Below are positions 27,474 through 36,061 of a DNA stretch of 64,000 bases, in pieces. How positions within the stretch are numbered: position 1 is the stretch's first letter; each line of letters opens with the position of its first letter. This DNA is from Mucilaginibacter kameinonensis. GTDB taxonomy: Bacteria; Bacteroidota; Bacteroidia; Sphingobacteriales; Sphingobacteriaceae. A program made the position numbers and the translations under genes. The notes beneath the pieces are model-generated. The model was given only the letters and a program-made list of their open reading frames with translations, searched no databases and was not told the DNA's origin. Location of the stretch: NCBI RefSeq assembly GCF_003675385.1, contig NZ_RCWZ01000003.1, forward strand, positions 868,001 through 932,000, in the 5' to 3' direction.

Positions 27474-29153
27474 TTAAATTTCCCCTTTTTTAAGCGCGTC
27501 AACAGCATAGTTAGCAGCACGTGCAGTTAAAGCCATGTAAGTAAGTGACGGGTTCTGGCACGCTGCCGATGTCATACATGAACCATCGGTAACAAATACG
27601 TTTTTAGCATCCCAAACCTGGTTCCACTGGTTCAACACTGAAGTTTTTGGATCGCGGCCCATACGTGCAGTACCCATTTCGTGAATACCACGGCCCAGGA
27701 ACGGATTAGTGCTTGAGGTTTGCACTTCTTTAGCACCAATGGCCTCCAGCATTTCCTTGCCGTCTTTTTCCATATCGATACGCATTTTCAGCTCATTTGC
27801 TTTTAATTCGGCATCAATGGCAACAACAGGTAAGCCCCATTTATCTTTTTTGGTTTTGTCGATAGTCACTTTGTTTTCATGGTAAGGCAATGTTTCGCCG
27901 AAAGCGCCCATACCGATATGCCATGAACCTGGTTCGGTTAATGCATCTTTAAATGCGCCACCGATGTTCAATTCGGCAATATCACGGCTCCAGCCTTCGC
28001 GGCTTGCCGAACCCTGATAACCGAAACCACGGATGTAATCACGCTTTTCGCCATTAAGGTTACGATAGCGAGGGATATAGAAACCATTTGCACGGCGACC
28101 GAAATAATACTTATCCTCATAGCCTTCAATCCTGCCATAAGCACTAACGTTAAGGTGGTGATCCATCAGGTTATGGCCAAGCTCACCGCTGCTGCTGCCT
28201 AAGCCGCCCTCCCAAACATCGGTAGCCGAGTTCATCAGGATCCACGCAGAGTTAATGGTTGAAGCGTTTACGAATACGATCTTAGCGAAGTACTCATAAG
28301 TTTTGTTGGTTTCAGCATCCAGTACCTCTACGCCTTTTGCTTTTTTGGTGTCTTTATCGTACAATATTTTAGTAACGATAGACCACGGACGCACGGTTAA
28401 ATTACCGGTGGCCATAGCCGCAGGCAAAGTAGCCGATTGTGTGCTGAAATAAGCACCAAACGGACAACCTAACCAGCATTTATTACGGTACTGGCAGTTT
28501 GTACGGTTGTTATGCGGCACAGTGATATTGGCCGTACGACCGATGATCATATGGCGTGCTTCTTTATAGAATTCTTTAAGGCGTTTTGAAACGTCTTTTT
28601 CAACCACGTTCATTTCCATAGGTGGCATAAAATCGCCATCAGGAAGGATTGGTAAACCATCTTTATTACCAGAGATACCGGCAAATTGCTCGGCATAGCT
28701 ATACCATGGAGCGATATCTTTATAACGGATAGGCCAGTCAACAGCGATGCCATCTTTTAAGTTGGCTTCAAAGTCAACATCCGCCCAGCGGTATGACTGA
28801 CGTCCCCACATCAATGAACGACCGCCCACGTGGTAACCGCGGAACCAGTCAAACCTTTTAATTTCGGTGTAAGGGCTGTCTTTATCACTTGCCCAATAGT
28901 CAAGGTTGGTCTCGTTTAACGGATAGTCGCGCTTCAGAACCGGGTAATCCTCAATCATTTTTTGGGTACGACCGCCTCTGTGCGGAAATTCCCAAGGATC
29001 TTTGGTCGCGTTCACATAATCTTTAATGTGTTCGATATTACGACCACGCTCAAGCATGATGGTTTTCAAACCCTTTTGTGTAAGTTCTTTGGCAGCCCAC
29101 CCGCCTGAAATTCCTGAGCCAATGACTATTGCGTCATAAGTGTTTGCAGACAT
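27474..29153 (-). CDS. GMC oxidoreductase, probable glycoside 3-dehydrogenase large subunit (paralogue A)
   Basis: A 559-residue FAD-dependent GMC enzyme. The dinucleotide-binding motif GSGISGG is at 12-18, the conserved HVGGRSLMWGRQ segment near 108-119, the catalytic-region HEMGTARMG near 490 and the C-terminal NPSLTYMALTARAA. A cysteine cluster C220-X5-C226-X3-C230 is spaced like the 3Fe-4S site of bacterial FAD glucose dehydrogenases, so an iron-sulphur centre is likely. No signal peptide is present: export should be by hitch-hiking on a Tat-signalled small subunit, and electrons should go to a cytochrome c (20826-21269). Sugar specificity is unknown. Confidence 0.88.
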   Translation of the reverse strand: MSANTYDAIVIGSGISGGWAAKELTQKGLKTIMLERGRNIEHIKDYVNATKDPWEFPHRGGRTQKMIEDYPVLKRDYPLNETNLDYWASDKDSPYTEIKRFDWFRGYHVGGRSLMWGRQSYRWADVDFEANLKDGIAVDWPIRYKDIAPWYSYAEQFAGISGNKDGLPILPDGDFMPPMEMNVVEKDVSKRLKEFYKEARHMIIGRTANITVPHNNRTNCQYRNKCWLGCPFGAYFSTQSATLPAAMATGNLTVRPWSIVTKILYDKDTKKAKGVEVLDAETNKTYEYFAKIVFVNASTINSAWILMNSATDVWEGGLGSSSGELGHNLMDHHLNVSAYGRIEGYEDKYYFGRRANGFYIPRYRNLNGEKRDYIRGFGYQGSASREGWSRDIAELNIGGAFKDALTEPGSWHIGMGAFGETLPYHENKVTIDKTKKDKWGLPVVAIDAELKANELKMRIDMEKDGKEMLEAIGAKEVQTSSTNPFLGRGIHEMGTARMGRDPKTSVLNQWNQVWDAKNVFVTDGSCMTSAACQNPSLTYMALTARAANYAVDALKKGEI

Positions 29154-29262
29154 ACGAATAATATGATTAGTTTAATTTGTTTAGTACTTGGTTATCTCGT
29201 TAAATGTATGAATAAAATTCATTTTCCAAAATTACATTGTGTTTTTTTTACACATAGGCTTT

Positions 29263-29421
29263 GGGCAGTTTGCAGTTACCGGTTTGCAGTTGACTGCTAC
29301 CAGTTGGCAGTTCTCTGTTTGCAGTTCGCACTGATTAGATTAATAATCTGCCCTTTTTCAGCTGCAAACAGCCAACTGATTACTGCAAACTGAAATGCAT
29401 ACTGCCCACTCAAAACTGCAA
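29263..29421. repeat. Self-similar intergenic array (TTTGCAGTT words in two inverted arms)
   Basis: The left arm (29263-29330) contains four copies of TTTGCAGTT or TTGGCAGTT variants; the right arm (29361-29421) contains the complementary word (CTGCAAAC, ACTGCAAC). The two arms can pair into a long imperfect hairpin. It occupies the whole spacer between the two GMC paralogues. No ORF. Confidence 0.7.
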
Positions 29422-31137
29422 CTAAATATTCCCTTTCTTCATCTCGCTCATCGCATAATCAGCTGCACGTGCAGTGAAAGCCATATAAGTTAATGATGGG
29501 TTTTGGCATGAGGTTGAGGTCATGCTGGCGCCATCGGTAACAAATACGTTTTTAACGCTATGCACCTGATTCCACTTGTTTAATATCGATGTTTTAGGAT
29601 CGTTGCCCATACGTGCGCCACCCATTTCGTGGATGTCCAAACCCGGGGCTCTTTTATCCGTACTGGCTTTGATATTGGTAAAGCCGGCGCTGGTGAACAT
29701 TTCGGTTAACTGTTCCACATAATCCTTCTTCATCTTTTCATCGTTATCGTCATAATCGATGTTCATTTTAAGCAATGGTACGCCCCAGGCATCTTTTTGC
29801 TTGTCGTCAAGGCTTACAAAATTGCTTTCTTTAGGGATGGTTTCGCCCATCATGTGCGAGCCTACATGCCATGGGCCAAGTTCCTTGTTAGCCAGATTAT
29901 CTTTTAAGCTGCTACCTACGCCATCCCAACTGCGTTCCGGGTACCTGTACGCGCTAAAGCCCGATGCATAGCCGCGTAAAAAGTCGGTTTCCTGTTTGTA
30001 TACGTTCCTAAAGCGCGGAATATAACCACCACCTGCCGGGTTACGACCATCGGTTGTCCATTCCTTAGCACCATCATACTCGGCACCAATATGGGCCGAA
30101 TAATTATGAAACGCTACATATTTACCTAACACGCCGCTATCATTACCCAAACCATTAGGGAAACGGTGCGATTTGGAATTAAGCAGTATGAGGTTGGTAT
30201 TTAATGCTGCAGCATTAACAAATATCACTTTAGCATAGTATTCTATAGCTTCTTTGGTATTGGTATCAATAACCCTTACGCCGGTCGCTTTGCCAAGCTT
30301 CTCGTCATAAATAATGGATTCAACCACCGAGAAAGGCCTTAACGTAGCGTGGCCTGATTTTAACGCCCATGGAATGGTAGTAGCATTGGCACTAAAGTAT
30401 CCTCCAAACGGGCAGCCACGCTCGCAGATAGTACGTCTTTGGCATTGTACCCTACCCTGATCCAGGTGGATCTGTTTAGGGGTTGACAAATGCGCACAAC
30501 GCGCGCTGATCACATACCGGTTTTTATATTTACTTTTTACGTGATCCCTAAAATATTCTTCAACGGTATTTAACGGGAATGCCGGTAAAAACTCTCCGTC
30601 TGGCAATTCGGCAATACCATCCCGGTTACCGGAAATACCGGCGAATTTCTCTACATAGCTATACCATGGTGCTATATCCTTATAACGGATGGGCCAATCC
30701 ACAGCGAAACCATCGCGGGCTGGACCTTCAAAATCAAAATCGCTCCAACGCTGAGTCTGGCGGGCCCATAATAGCGATTTACCACCAACCTGGTAACCGC
30801 GGATCCAGTCAAAAGGTTTATCCTGTATATATGGATGCTCGGCATCTTTTACAAAAAAATGCGCGGCGCTTTCTCCAAACGCGTAACAGCGGTTTACTAT
30901 AGGATTAGCCTCCTGAACAGCCATTGGCAATTCGCCGCGGTGTTCAAACTCCCATGGGTACATATTGGTTGTTGGGTAATCCTTGATGTGCTTAACATCG
31001 CGACCACGTTCCAATATCAATGTTTTTAAACCTTTATCTGTAAACTCTTTAGCAGCCCATCCCCCGCTCATGCCCGAGCCAATGACTATCGCGTCGAAAG
31101 TGCGTTGCTTAACGCTGTCGATATTTAAATTAGCCAT
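29422..31137 (-). CDS. GMC oxidoreductase, probable glycoside 3-dehydrogenase large subunit (paralogue B)
   Basis: A 571-residue paralogue of the 27474-29153 enzyme. It has GSGMSGG at 20-26, QVGGKSLLWARQ near 116-127, Cys cluster C232-X5-C238-X3-C242, HEMGGARMG near 500 and NPSLTYMAFTARAA at the end. Ordering and domain lengths are the same as paralogue A but the sequences differ widely, so the two probably differ in substrate or have diverged for a heteromeric role. The small-subunit gene is directly upstream (3-bp gap), which makes this the best-defined enzyme pair in the locus. Confidence 0.88.
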   Translation of the reverse strand: MANLNIDSVKQRTFDAIVIGSGMSGGWAAKEFTDKGLKTLILERGRDVKHIKDYPTTNMYPWEFEHRGELPMAVQEANPIVNRCYAFGESAAHFFVKDAEHPYIQDKPFDWIRGYQVGGKSLLWARQTQRWSDFDFEGPARDGFAVDWPIRYKDIAPWYSYVEKFAGISGNRDGIAELPDGEFLPAFPLNTVEEYFRDHVKSKYKNRYVISARCAHLSTPKQIHLDQGRVQCQRRTICERGCPFGGYFSANATTIPWALKSGHATLRPFSVVESIIYDEKLGKATGVRVIDTNTKEAIEYYAKVIFVNAAALNTNLILLNSKSHRFPNGLGNDSGVLGKYVAFHNYSAHIGAEYDGAKEWTTDGRNPAGGGYIPRFRNVYKQETDFLRGYASGFSAYRYPERSWDGVGSSLKDNLANKELGPWHVGSHMMGETIPKESNFVSLDDKQKDAWGVPLLKMNIDYDDNDEKMKKDYVEQLTEMFTSAGFTNIKASTDKRAPGLDIHEMGGARMGNDPKTSILNKWNQVHSVKNVFVTDGASMTSTSCQNPSLTYMAFTARAADYAMSEMKKGNI

Positions 31138-31140
31138 TAC

Positions 31141-31752
31141 TTATACTGCTTGCTTTTGTTTATAAGGGAAATGCGCGTTGTACCTACCCGGCACAAGCTC
31201 ATACACCACTATATTGGTCATGAAATATTTTGAATTGGTGTAACCATTTATGGTTTGCCTTTTTACTATGCTGTAAAACTTTTTAAGCTCTGGCGAATAT
31301 TTGCCTGCCGATATAGTTGCCGGTGCGGCATCTTTTTTGTCACCGTTTTTCTGAGCAGCTGCTTCTTCCGCTTTACCCTCCTGCTCTATATCCAGTAAAA
31401 ATGCTTCGCGGGTTTTGATATCAAGCTGATCAAACGTTTTACTATATAATTTTTTAGACTGGTCTGCAAAATGTCCCATACCGGTTACAAACGCCTGCTG
31501 ATCTTCTTTCTTATAGCAATCATCAAGCATTTTCAATACAAATAAATGTAGTTGCAGGTCTTTAGCGCCCGGTGTTGTTGTTTTAGGAATAATAGTTTCC
31601 GCTACATCACCTATCAACTGCTCCTGATCGGCAGTGATATCGATATTTTTAAGTGCAACCTTCGACTTTGCTTTATCCTGCGAACAGGCCGGAAGCAATG
31701 CTGCCCCTCCTATTATCAAAGCCAGGTTTTTAATGACGGTACGCCGGTCCAT
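31141..31752 (-). CDS. Gluconate 2-dehydrogenase subunit 3-like small subunit (partner of paralogue B)
   Basis: A 203-residue small subunit with a twin-arginine start (MDRRTVIKNLAL), a hydrophobic stretch and a lipobox ending at C23 (LLPAC). Family landmarks are VAETIIPKTTTPGAKD near residues 50-65 and VPGRYNAHFPYK near the end. It contains an insertion rich in Lys/Ala/Glu (about 122-150) that the other small subunit lacks. The 3-bp gap to the GMC gene indicates translational coupling. Confidence 0.87.
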   Translation of the reverse strand: MDRRTVIKNLALIIGGAALLPACSQDKAKSKVALKNIDITADQEQLIGDVAETIIPKTTTPGAKDLQLHLFVLKMLDDCYKKEDQQAFVTGMGHFADQSKKLYSKTFDQLDIKTREAFLLDIEQEGKAEEAAAQKNGDKKDAAPATISAGKYSPELKKFYSIVKRQTINGYTNSKYFMTNIVVYELVPGRYNAHFPYKQKQAV

Positions 31753-31934
31753 TGTTTAAACTAAATTGTTTTAGCGAAGCTCCTTTTATCATCCGCGGTA
31801 TTTTTACTTATTGGACAGATAAAGGGAAAGGCTTATTTATGATTTATAACGTATCTCCAAACTTAATAATTACAATTTAATATCAAGCGGAAAAAATTTA
31901 AATCTTCACGAAAGTGTAAGATAGCTTTATACTA

Positions 31935-32849
31935 TCAATAGCCCCATTTTTTCATGATTTGTAAATCAATTTTTACACAATCGATGGGATCTTTGCCCTG
32001 GTACGATTCCTGCTCGATGATGAAAAGTGAGGTGCCTCCTTTTTTGGCCCCGGCCTTCACAATATCCCTAACAGGCAGGATCCCTTTGCTCAAAATAGTG
32101 CTTTCAGTATCATCACCATTATGCGGAGGTACCTTAATTTCGTCTTTCACGTGCATTGACTGGAACCGGCCAGGATATTTATTGATAAACTCCAGCGCCA
32201 TGCCGCCGGTGCTGAACATGTTGCCAATATCAATTTGCTGGGCAACCAAAGCAGCATCGGTATTCTGGATGATATAATCGTAAAGGGTGATATCTCCAAC
32301 TTTAGTACTGATCTCAAAATTGTGGTTATGGTAACCAAACATCATTGATGATTGCTTGCAAAGCTCACCGCATTTGTTAAATTGTTCCATTGCACGTTTC
32401 AGGGCATCTGTATCTGTACGTACCTTTTCGTCCAACCAGGGGCTGATCACAAATTTTTGCCCCATTGTGGCGGCATCTTCAACCGTATACTTCCAGGCAT
32501 CGGTAAAATCATTTTTAGATGCATCCCAATGCTGTGCTGTCATTACTGTATGGCCGCTTGGCATTTTCAGGTCAAGGTCGGCCAGGATCTTTTTAAACTC
32601 TTTGGCAGTATAACCATAAAATTTCCTGTCGATATAATTAGCATGCTCCACATGGGCATAACCCGCGTCAGCAATCTTTTTAAGCGTTCCCTGCGGATCG
32701 GCTTTCATGGCGTCACGTACACTATAAAGCTGTACCCCTACCCGCTTCAGCTTATTATCAGTTGCTGCAAATAAACTATCAGGAAGTAAAGCCGCGCCGG
32801 CTATTGCCATGGCCCCGGTTTTTAAAAATGATCTGCGTGATGTATGCAT
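31935..32849 (-). CDS. Sugar phosphate isomerase/epimerase-like TIM-barrel protein, Tat-exported
   Basis: A 304-residue TIM barrel with a twin-arginine signal (SRRSFLKTGAMAIAG, hydrophobic to about residue 28). Family residues are H/E in GYHNHNFE (near 175), D in QQIDIGNM (near 205), H in SMHVKDE (near 235) and E in FIIEQES (near 278). It is a second periplasmic paralogue of the protein at 17717-18592. It lies 17 bp after the TolB-like gene. Confidence 0.87.
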   Translation of the reverse strand: MHTSRRSFLKTGAMAIAGAALLPDSLFAATDNKLKRVGVQLYSVRDAMKADPQGTLKKIADAGYAHVEHANYIDRKFYGYTAKEFKKILADLDLKMPSGHTVMTAQHWDASKNDFTDAWKYTVEDAATMGQKFVISPWLDEKVRTDTDALKRAMEQFNKCGELCKQSSMMFGYHNHNFEISTKVGDITLYDYIIQNTDAALVAQQIDIGNMFSTGGMALEFINKYPGRFQSMHVKDEIKVPPHNGDDTESTILSKGILPVRDIVKAGAKKGGTSLFIIEQESYQGKDPIDCVKIDLQIMKKWGY

Positions 32850-32866
32850 GGTATTACGTTTTAAGG

Positions 32867-34396
32867 TTATTTAGCTATTGGGAATACAGGAAACAATAGA
32901 TCGGAATTACTTACAAAAGCCAGGTGCTTACTATCAGGTGCCCATGACGGGGTATTGATTGTACCCTGACCGCCGTATAAATAAGCAACCACTTTTGACG
33001 GCCCGCCCTCAATCGGCATTACCCTTAAATATACATGTTTATAAAAAGGGTGATCGCCGGGAGCAACTTCGCTTTTCAGGAAGGTAATATAAATAATCCA
33101 TTTACCATCCGGCGAAATATGCGGAAACCAGTTGTTATAATCATCGTTAGTTAGCTGCGTTTGCTCACTGCCATCGGCTTTCATACGCCAAACCTGCATC
33201 AGGCCGCTGCGCACCGAATTAAAGTAAATATACTTTCCATCGGGCGAATACTCGGGGCCATCATCAAGTCCGGGTGTGTTGGTGAGCCGCTCTTCAGGGC
33301 CGCCGCCGACCGGGATGCGGTACACATCAAATTCCTTATTGCGCTCGCCGCAAAAAACGATATAATTTTTATCGGGCGACCAGCCGTGCATATAGCTTGC
33401 GCCATGACCGGTTTGTGTTACACGGGTAGCTTCGCCCCCGACCGACGATACAGTATAACCTATAGAAGGGCCACCGTCACCACTGCTGATGGCCAACATT
33501 TTGCCATCAAAAGAAAGCACGTGGTCGTTATTGTTATTTTTAGCGATACCGGTATTGAGTACCGTTGGCGTATGCGATTTAAGATCAAATTTATAAAGCG
33601 AACCCTCGCTGTTATAAATAAGTGATTTACCATCCAGCATCCAGTTCGGGGCCTGGATAGATTTTGGCGATTGGTAGATCACCGTAGCATTCCGGCTTTC
33701 CAGGTCAAGCAGTTCGATAGCGCTGCCTAAATATTGCTTGTAAGGTACAAGCGTTGCCGGAGCAGGTGTAACTATCCTTACATTATTGAATACTGCTTTT
33801 TCGGTAACATCCGCGTTATGCGAACAGATAAAGATCCCTACGTAAACATCATCGCCCAGATCAAGGTCTGTTACCTCTTCATTTACAAACAAATCGCCTT
33901 TGCGGGCTACCGACATCGTGTAGGTATTGCCTTTACGTTCCAGTTGAATCACGTCGGCGGCTGTGATAGATGCTTTCTTTTCTTCGGTGATCCCGCTTAT
34001 TGTTTTACGGTATTGCAACGAGGTAAGGCCATCGCCATGGACTACAGCGTTGATATGTTTTGAGTTTGAATCGAGCGTTGTACGCACCATTAAGCCCACC
34101 TTGCGGTGTGCTTCAACACCTTTACCTATAAAAGCTGCATTGGTACGCAGGATGAAATCGCCTTTTATTTTCCTCCACACAAAATGAAAATCATCATGCG
34201 TGGCCCAAATGTTTTGCCCGGAGCCGGTAAGTGTATATTGCTGCGTTTTAGCGTTGAAAGCTCCGCTGCCCTTATGTTTAACAGTCCCTACATCGGTTTG
34301 TCCTTCAAATATTCCCGGTCCCTGAGCTTCAACCCGGAATGACGACAAGGCAAGGCATGCCATGAATAACACAACATTTAATACTTTACAGCGCAT
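32867..34396 (-). CDS. Secreted jelly-roll plus TolB-like beta-propeller protein
   Basis: A 509-residue protein with a signal peptide (about 1-24, ending RVEAQ). The N-terminal half (about 30-210) resembles concanavalin-like domains of the DUF1349 type, with WATHDDFHFVWRKIKGDF and KVGLMVR patches. The C-terminal half (about 215-505) is a propeller with PD40/TolB repeats: SPDKNYIVF, SPDGKYIYFNS, SPDGKWIIYI, APDSKHLAFVS. It is the first gene of the long minus-strand sugar locus. A binding or sensing role for glycans is suggested by the folds; no catalytic residues can be named. Confidence 0.82.
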   Translation of the reverse strand: MRCKVLNVVLFMACLALSSFRVEAQGPGIFEGQTDVGTVKHKGSGAFNAKTQQYTLTGSGQNIWATHDDFHFVWRKIKGDFILRTNAAFIGKGVEAHRKVGLMVRTTLDSNSKHINAVVHGDGLTSLQYRKTISGITEEKKASITAADVIQLERKGNTYTMSVARKGDLFVNEEVTDLDLGDDVYVGIFICSHNADVTEKAVFNNVRIVTPAPATLVPYKQYLGSAIELLDLESRNATVIYQSPKSIQAPNWMLDGKSLIYNSEGSLYKFDLKSHTPTVLNTGIAKNNNNDHVLSFDGKMLAISSGDGGPSIGYTVSSVGGEATRVTQTGHGASYMHGWSPDKNYIVFCGERNKEFDVYRIPVGGGPEERLTNTPGLDDGPEYSPDGKYIYFNSVRSGLMQVWRMKADGSEQTQLTNDDYNNWFPHISPDGKWIIYITFLKSEVAPGDHPFYKHVYLRVMPIEGGPSKVVAYLYGGQGTINTPSWAPDSKHLAFVSNSDLLFPVFPIAK

Positions 34397-34674
34397 TGGT
34401 TTTGGTGTTTAGTGTACACTATAATCGGTTCACTAAAGGTATATAATCAATTTGCAATTAAGATAGTACTATTTTAACAATTCTCCACATTTTTAGGATA
34501 TAACCAGATTTTTACAAAGTGTATTTTTAACACCTTGCTGGGCTTTCTATTGTAACAAAATCTGCATTAGCACGAGATTGCATCGTCGTTCCTCCTCGCT
34601 ATGACATGTTTTTTCCCACCTCAATCTTCTGAACATTTATAGTGACGCCAACTGTGGCTTTAGAGAAAAAAACA
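34397..34674. other. Gene-free spacer upstream of the sugar locus, with a repeat remnant
   Basis: The spacer should contain the promoter of the minus-strand sugar locus, but I could not find a clear TAnnTTTG box on that strand. At about 34571-34608 lies a half copy of the dispersed palindrome (words GATTGCATCGTCGTTCCTCCTCG and ATGACATG, read partly), matching the right half of the element at 22850-22940. Its left half is missing. Confidence 0.5.
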
Positions 34675-34708
34675 TAAAAAAAGCCATAACGGTAAACCCG
34701 CTATGGCT
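34675..34708 (-). terminator. Rho-independent terminator of the desaturase gene
   Basis: On the minus strand AGCCATAGCGGG pairs with its near-complement (one G-U type mismatch), with a TTTA loop, followed by a run of seven T. It begins 24 bp past the stop of the desaturase gene. Confidence 0.85.
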
Positions 34709-34731
34709 AAATATAATGATATAAGAACCGC

Positions 34732-35802
34732 CTATTCCGCCGCTACCAATATCTCGGCAACAGGTACAGCCACCGGCACAATAACCGGAACCGGGGTGCA
34801 ATATTCTTTTAAAAAATCAGCCTTAGAGTCGCGGTATGAACTTACAGCTCCCAGTATGCTCATCATTTTAATATAACACCAAGCCAGATCAAACTGATAC
34901 GGTTTAAAGCCTGAGCGCGCACTTTTAGGATATAAATGATGGTTATTGTGCCACTCGCCGGCAACATAGCCGGGCCATAACTGGTTGATTGACATATCCT
35001 CACGATTATGGTCGATACCATCGCGGCGCATATCTTTTCCTTTACCGTGGCCTTCGTAATTAAACGTACGTACGCCAACAGCCCAAACCCCCGCCGAACC
35101 AAATACCGCACAGGCCAATGCCGGGCCACCTAACAGATAGAAAGCCGTGAACCAGAACCCCCAGTTAAGGATAATACCAATTACAGTACGGGTTGGGTTA
35201 GCGAGGGTTCCCCATTTTTGATACTGTTTGTAAGTATTGGTGGTTACGCCGGTATGTTTCATTAGGTTAACACATTTTTTGTAACAGGCTTCGTCCATAT
35301 TGCGGGCTATGGGCTGGTGGTTAACATCGGCAAGGAAGCAATACATGAAACCGCCTTGCGCATTATATGGATCGCCCGGCTGATCAGACAAAGCATGATG
35401 CACGTGGTGCGATACCGCGTAGATCTCTTCCGGAATGATCTTAAGCGTAAGATTTTGGGTAAAAAACCGCCAAAACTTATTCTTAAAGGTGTAAGCGCCG
35501 TGTGTGCAATACCTGTGATGCCAGATGGTACCGTGGGTACCCATGATGATCATACTATATACAAAGGCAACAATTAAGCCTGTAATGCTGAAGTATTTAA
35601 AAATAAACAAGCCTAAAAAAGGCACTAAGGCCAGCACCAGCGACCAGCTTAAAAATGAAAGCCAGTTTTTTTTATCGGCGAAAACATTGATCCGTTTAAA
35701 AAATTCTTTTACAATTTGTTTGTTGGTAGGTTTCGAGAGATTGCCAAGTTCATCTGTCCAACCATATGCAGGTGGTTCGAGCACAGTGTTTAAAAATGCC
35801 AT
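34732..35802 (-). CDS. Fatty acid (acyl) desaturase
   Basis: A 356-residue membrane di-iron desaturase. The histidine boxes are HHRYCTH (near residue 93), HHVHH (near 130) and HNNHH (near 278), in the usual order between hydrophobic pairs. Hydrophobic segments are near 50-90 and 200-235. This matches delta-9-type acyl-CoA/acyl-lipid desaturases that introduce a double bond into membrane acyl chains with O2 and an electron donor. A Val/Pro-rich tail follows the last box. It is a single-gene unit with its own terminator. Confidence 0.92.
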   Translation of the reverse strand: MAFLNTVLEPPAYGWTDELGNLSKPTNKQIVKEFFKRINVFADKKNWLSFLSWSLVLALVPFLGLFIFKYFSITGLIVAFVYSMIIMGTHGTIWHHRYCTHGAYTFKNKFWRFFTQNLTLKIIPEEIYAVSHHVHHALSDQPGDPYNAQGGFMYCFLADVNHQPIARNMDEACYKKCVNLMKHTGVTTNTYKQYQKWGTLANPTRTVIGIILNWGFWFTAFYLLGGPALACAVFGSAGVWAVGVRTFNYEGHGKGKDMRRDGIDHNREDMSINQLWPGYVAGEWHNNHHLYPKSARSGFKPYQFDLAWCYIKMMSILGAVSSYRDSKADFLKEYCTPVPVIVPVAVPVAEILVAAE

Positions 35803-36061
35803 TAAGTTTTGGGGAGATTAGTTAAGCGAGTGGGAAATTTATGTTTATTTTGTCACAATATAGTAAAAACTACTTATTGCTTATACGTATTAACGGGTTA
35901 AATAGATTTAAATTACCCAACAAATGATTAAAACTTTTTCAGAATAATTAAATTTCTTTATATGAAAGTATAAAAGGCTATTTCCGCTACATATTGCTTA
36001 ATAAGCATTAATCATGTAGCAAAACGGGATGTTTCAAATAGGAATAATTTTTGAAGAGAGA

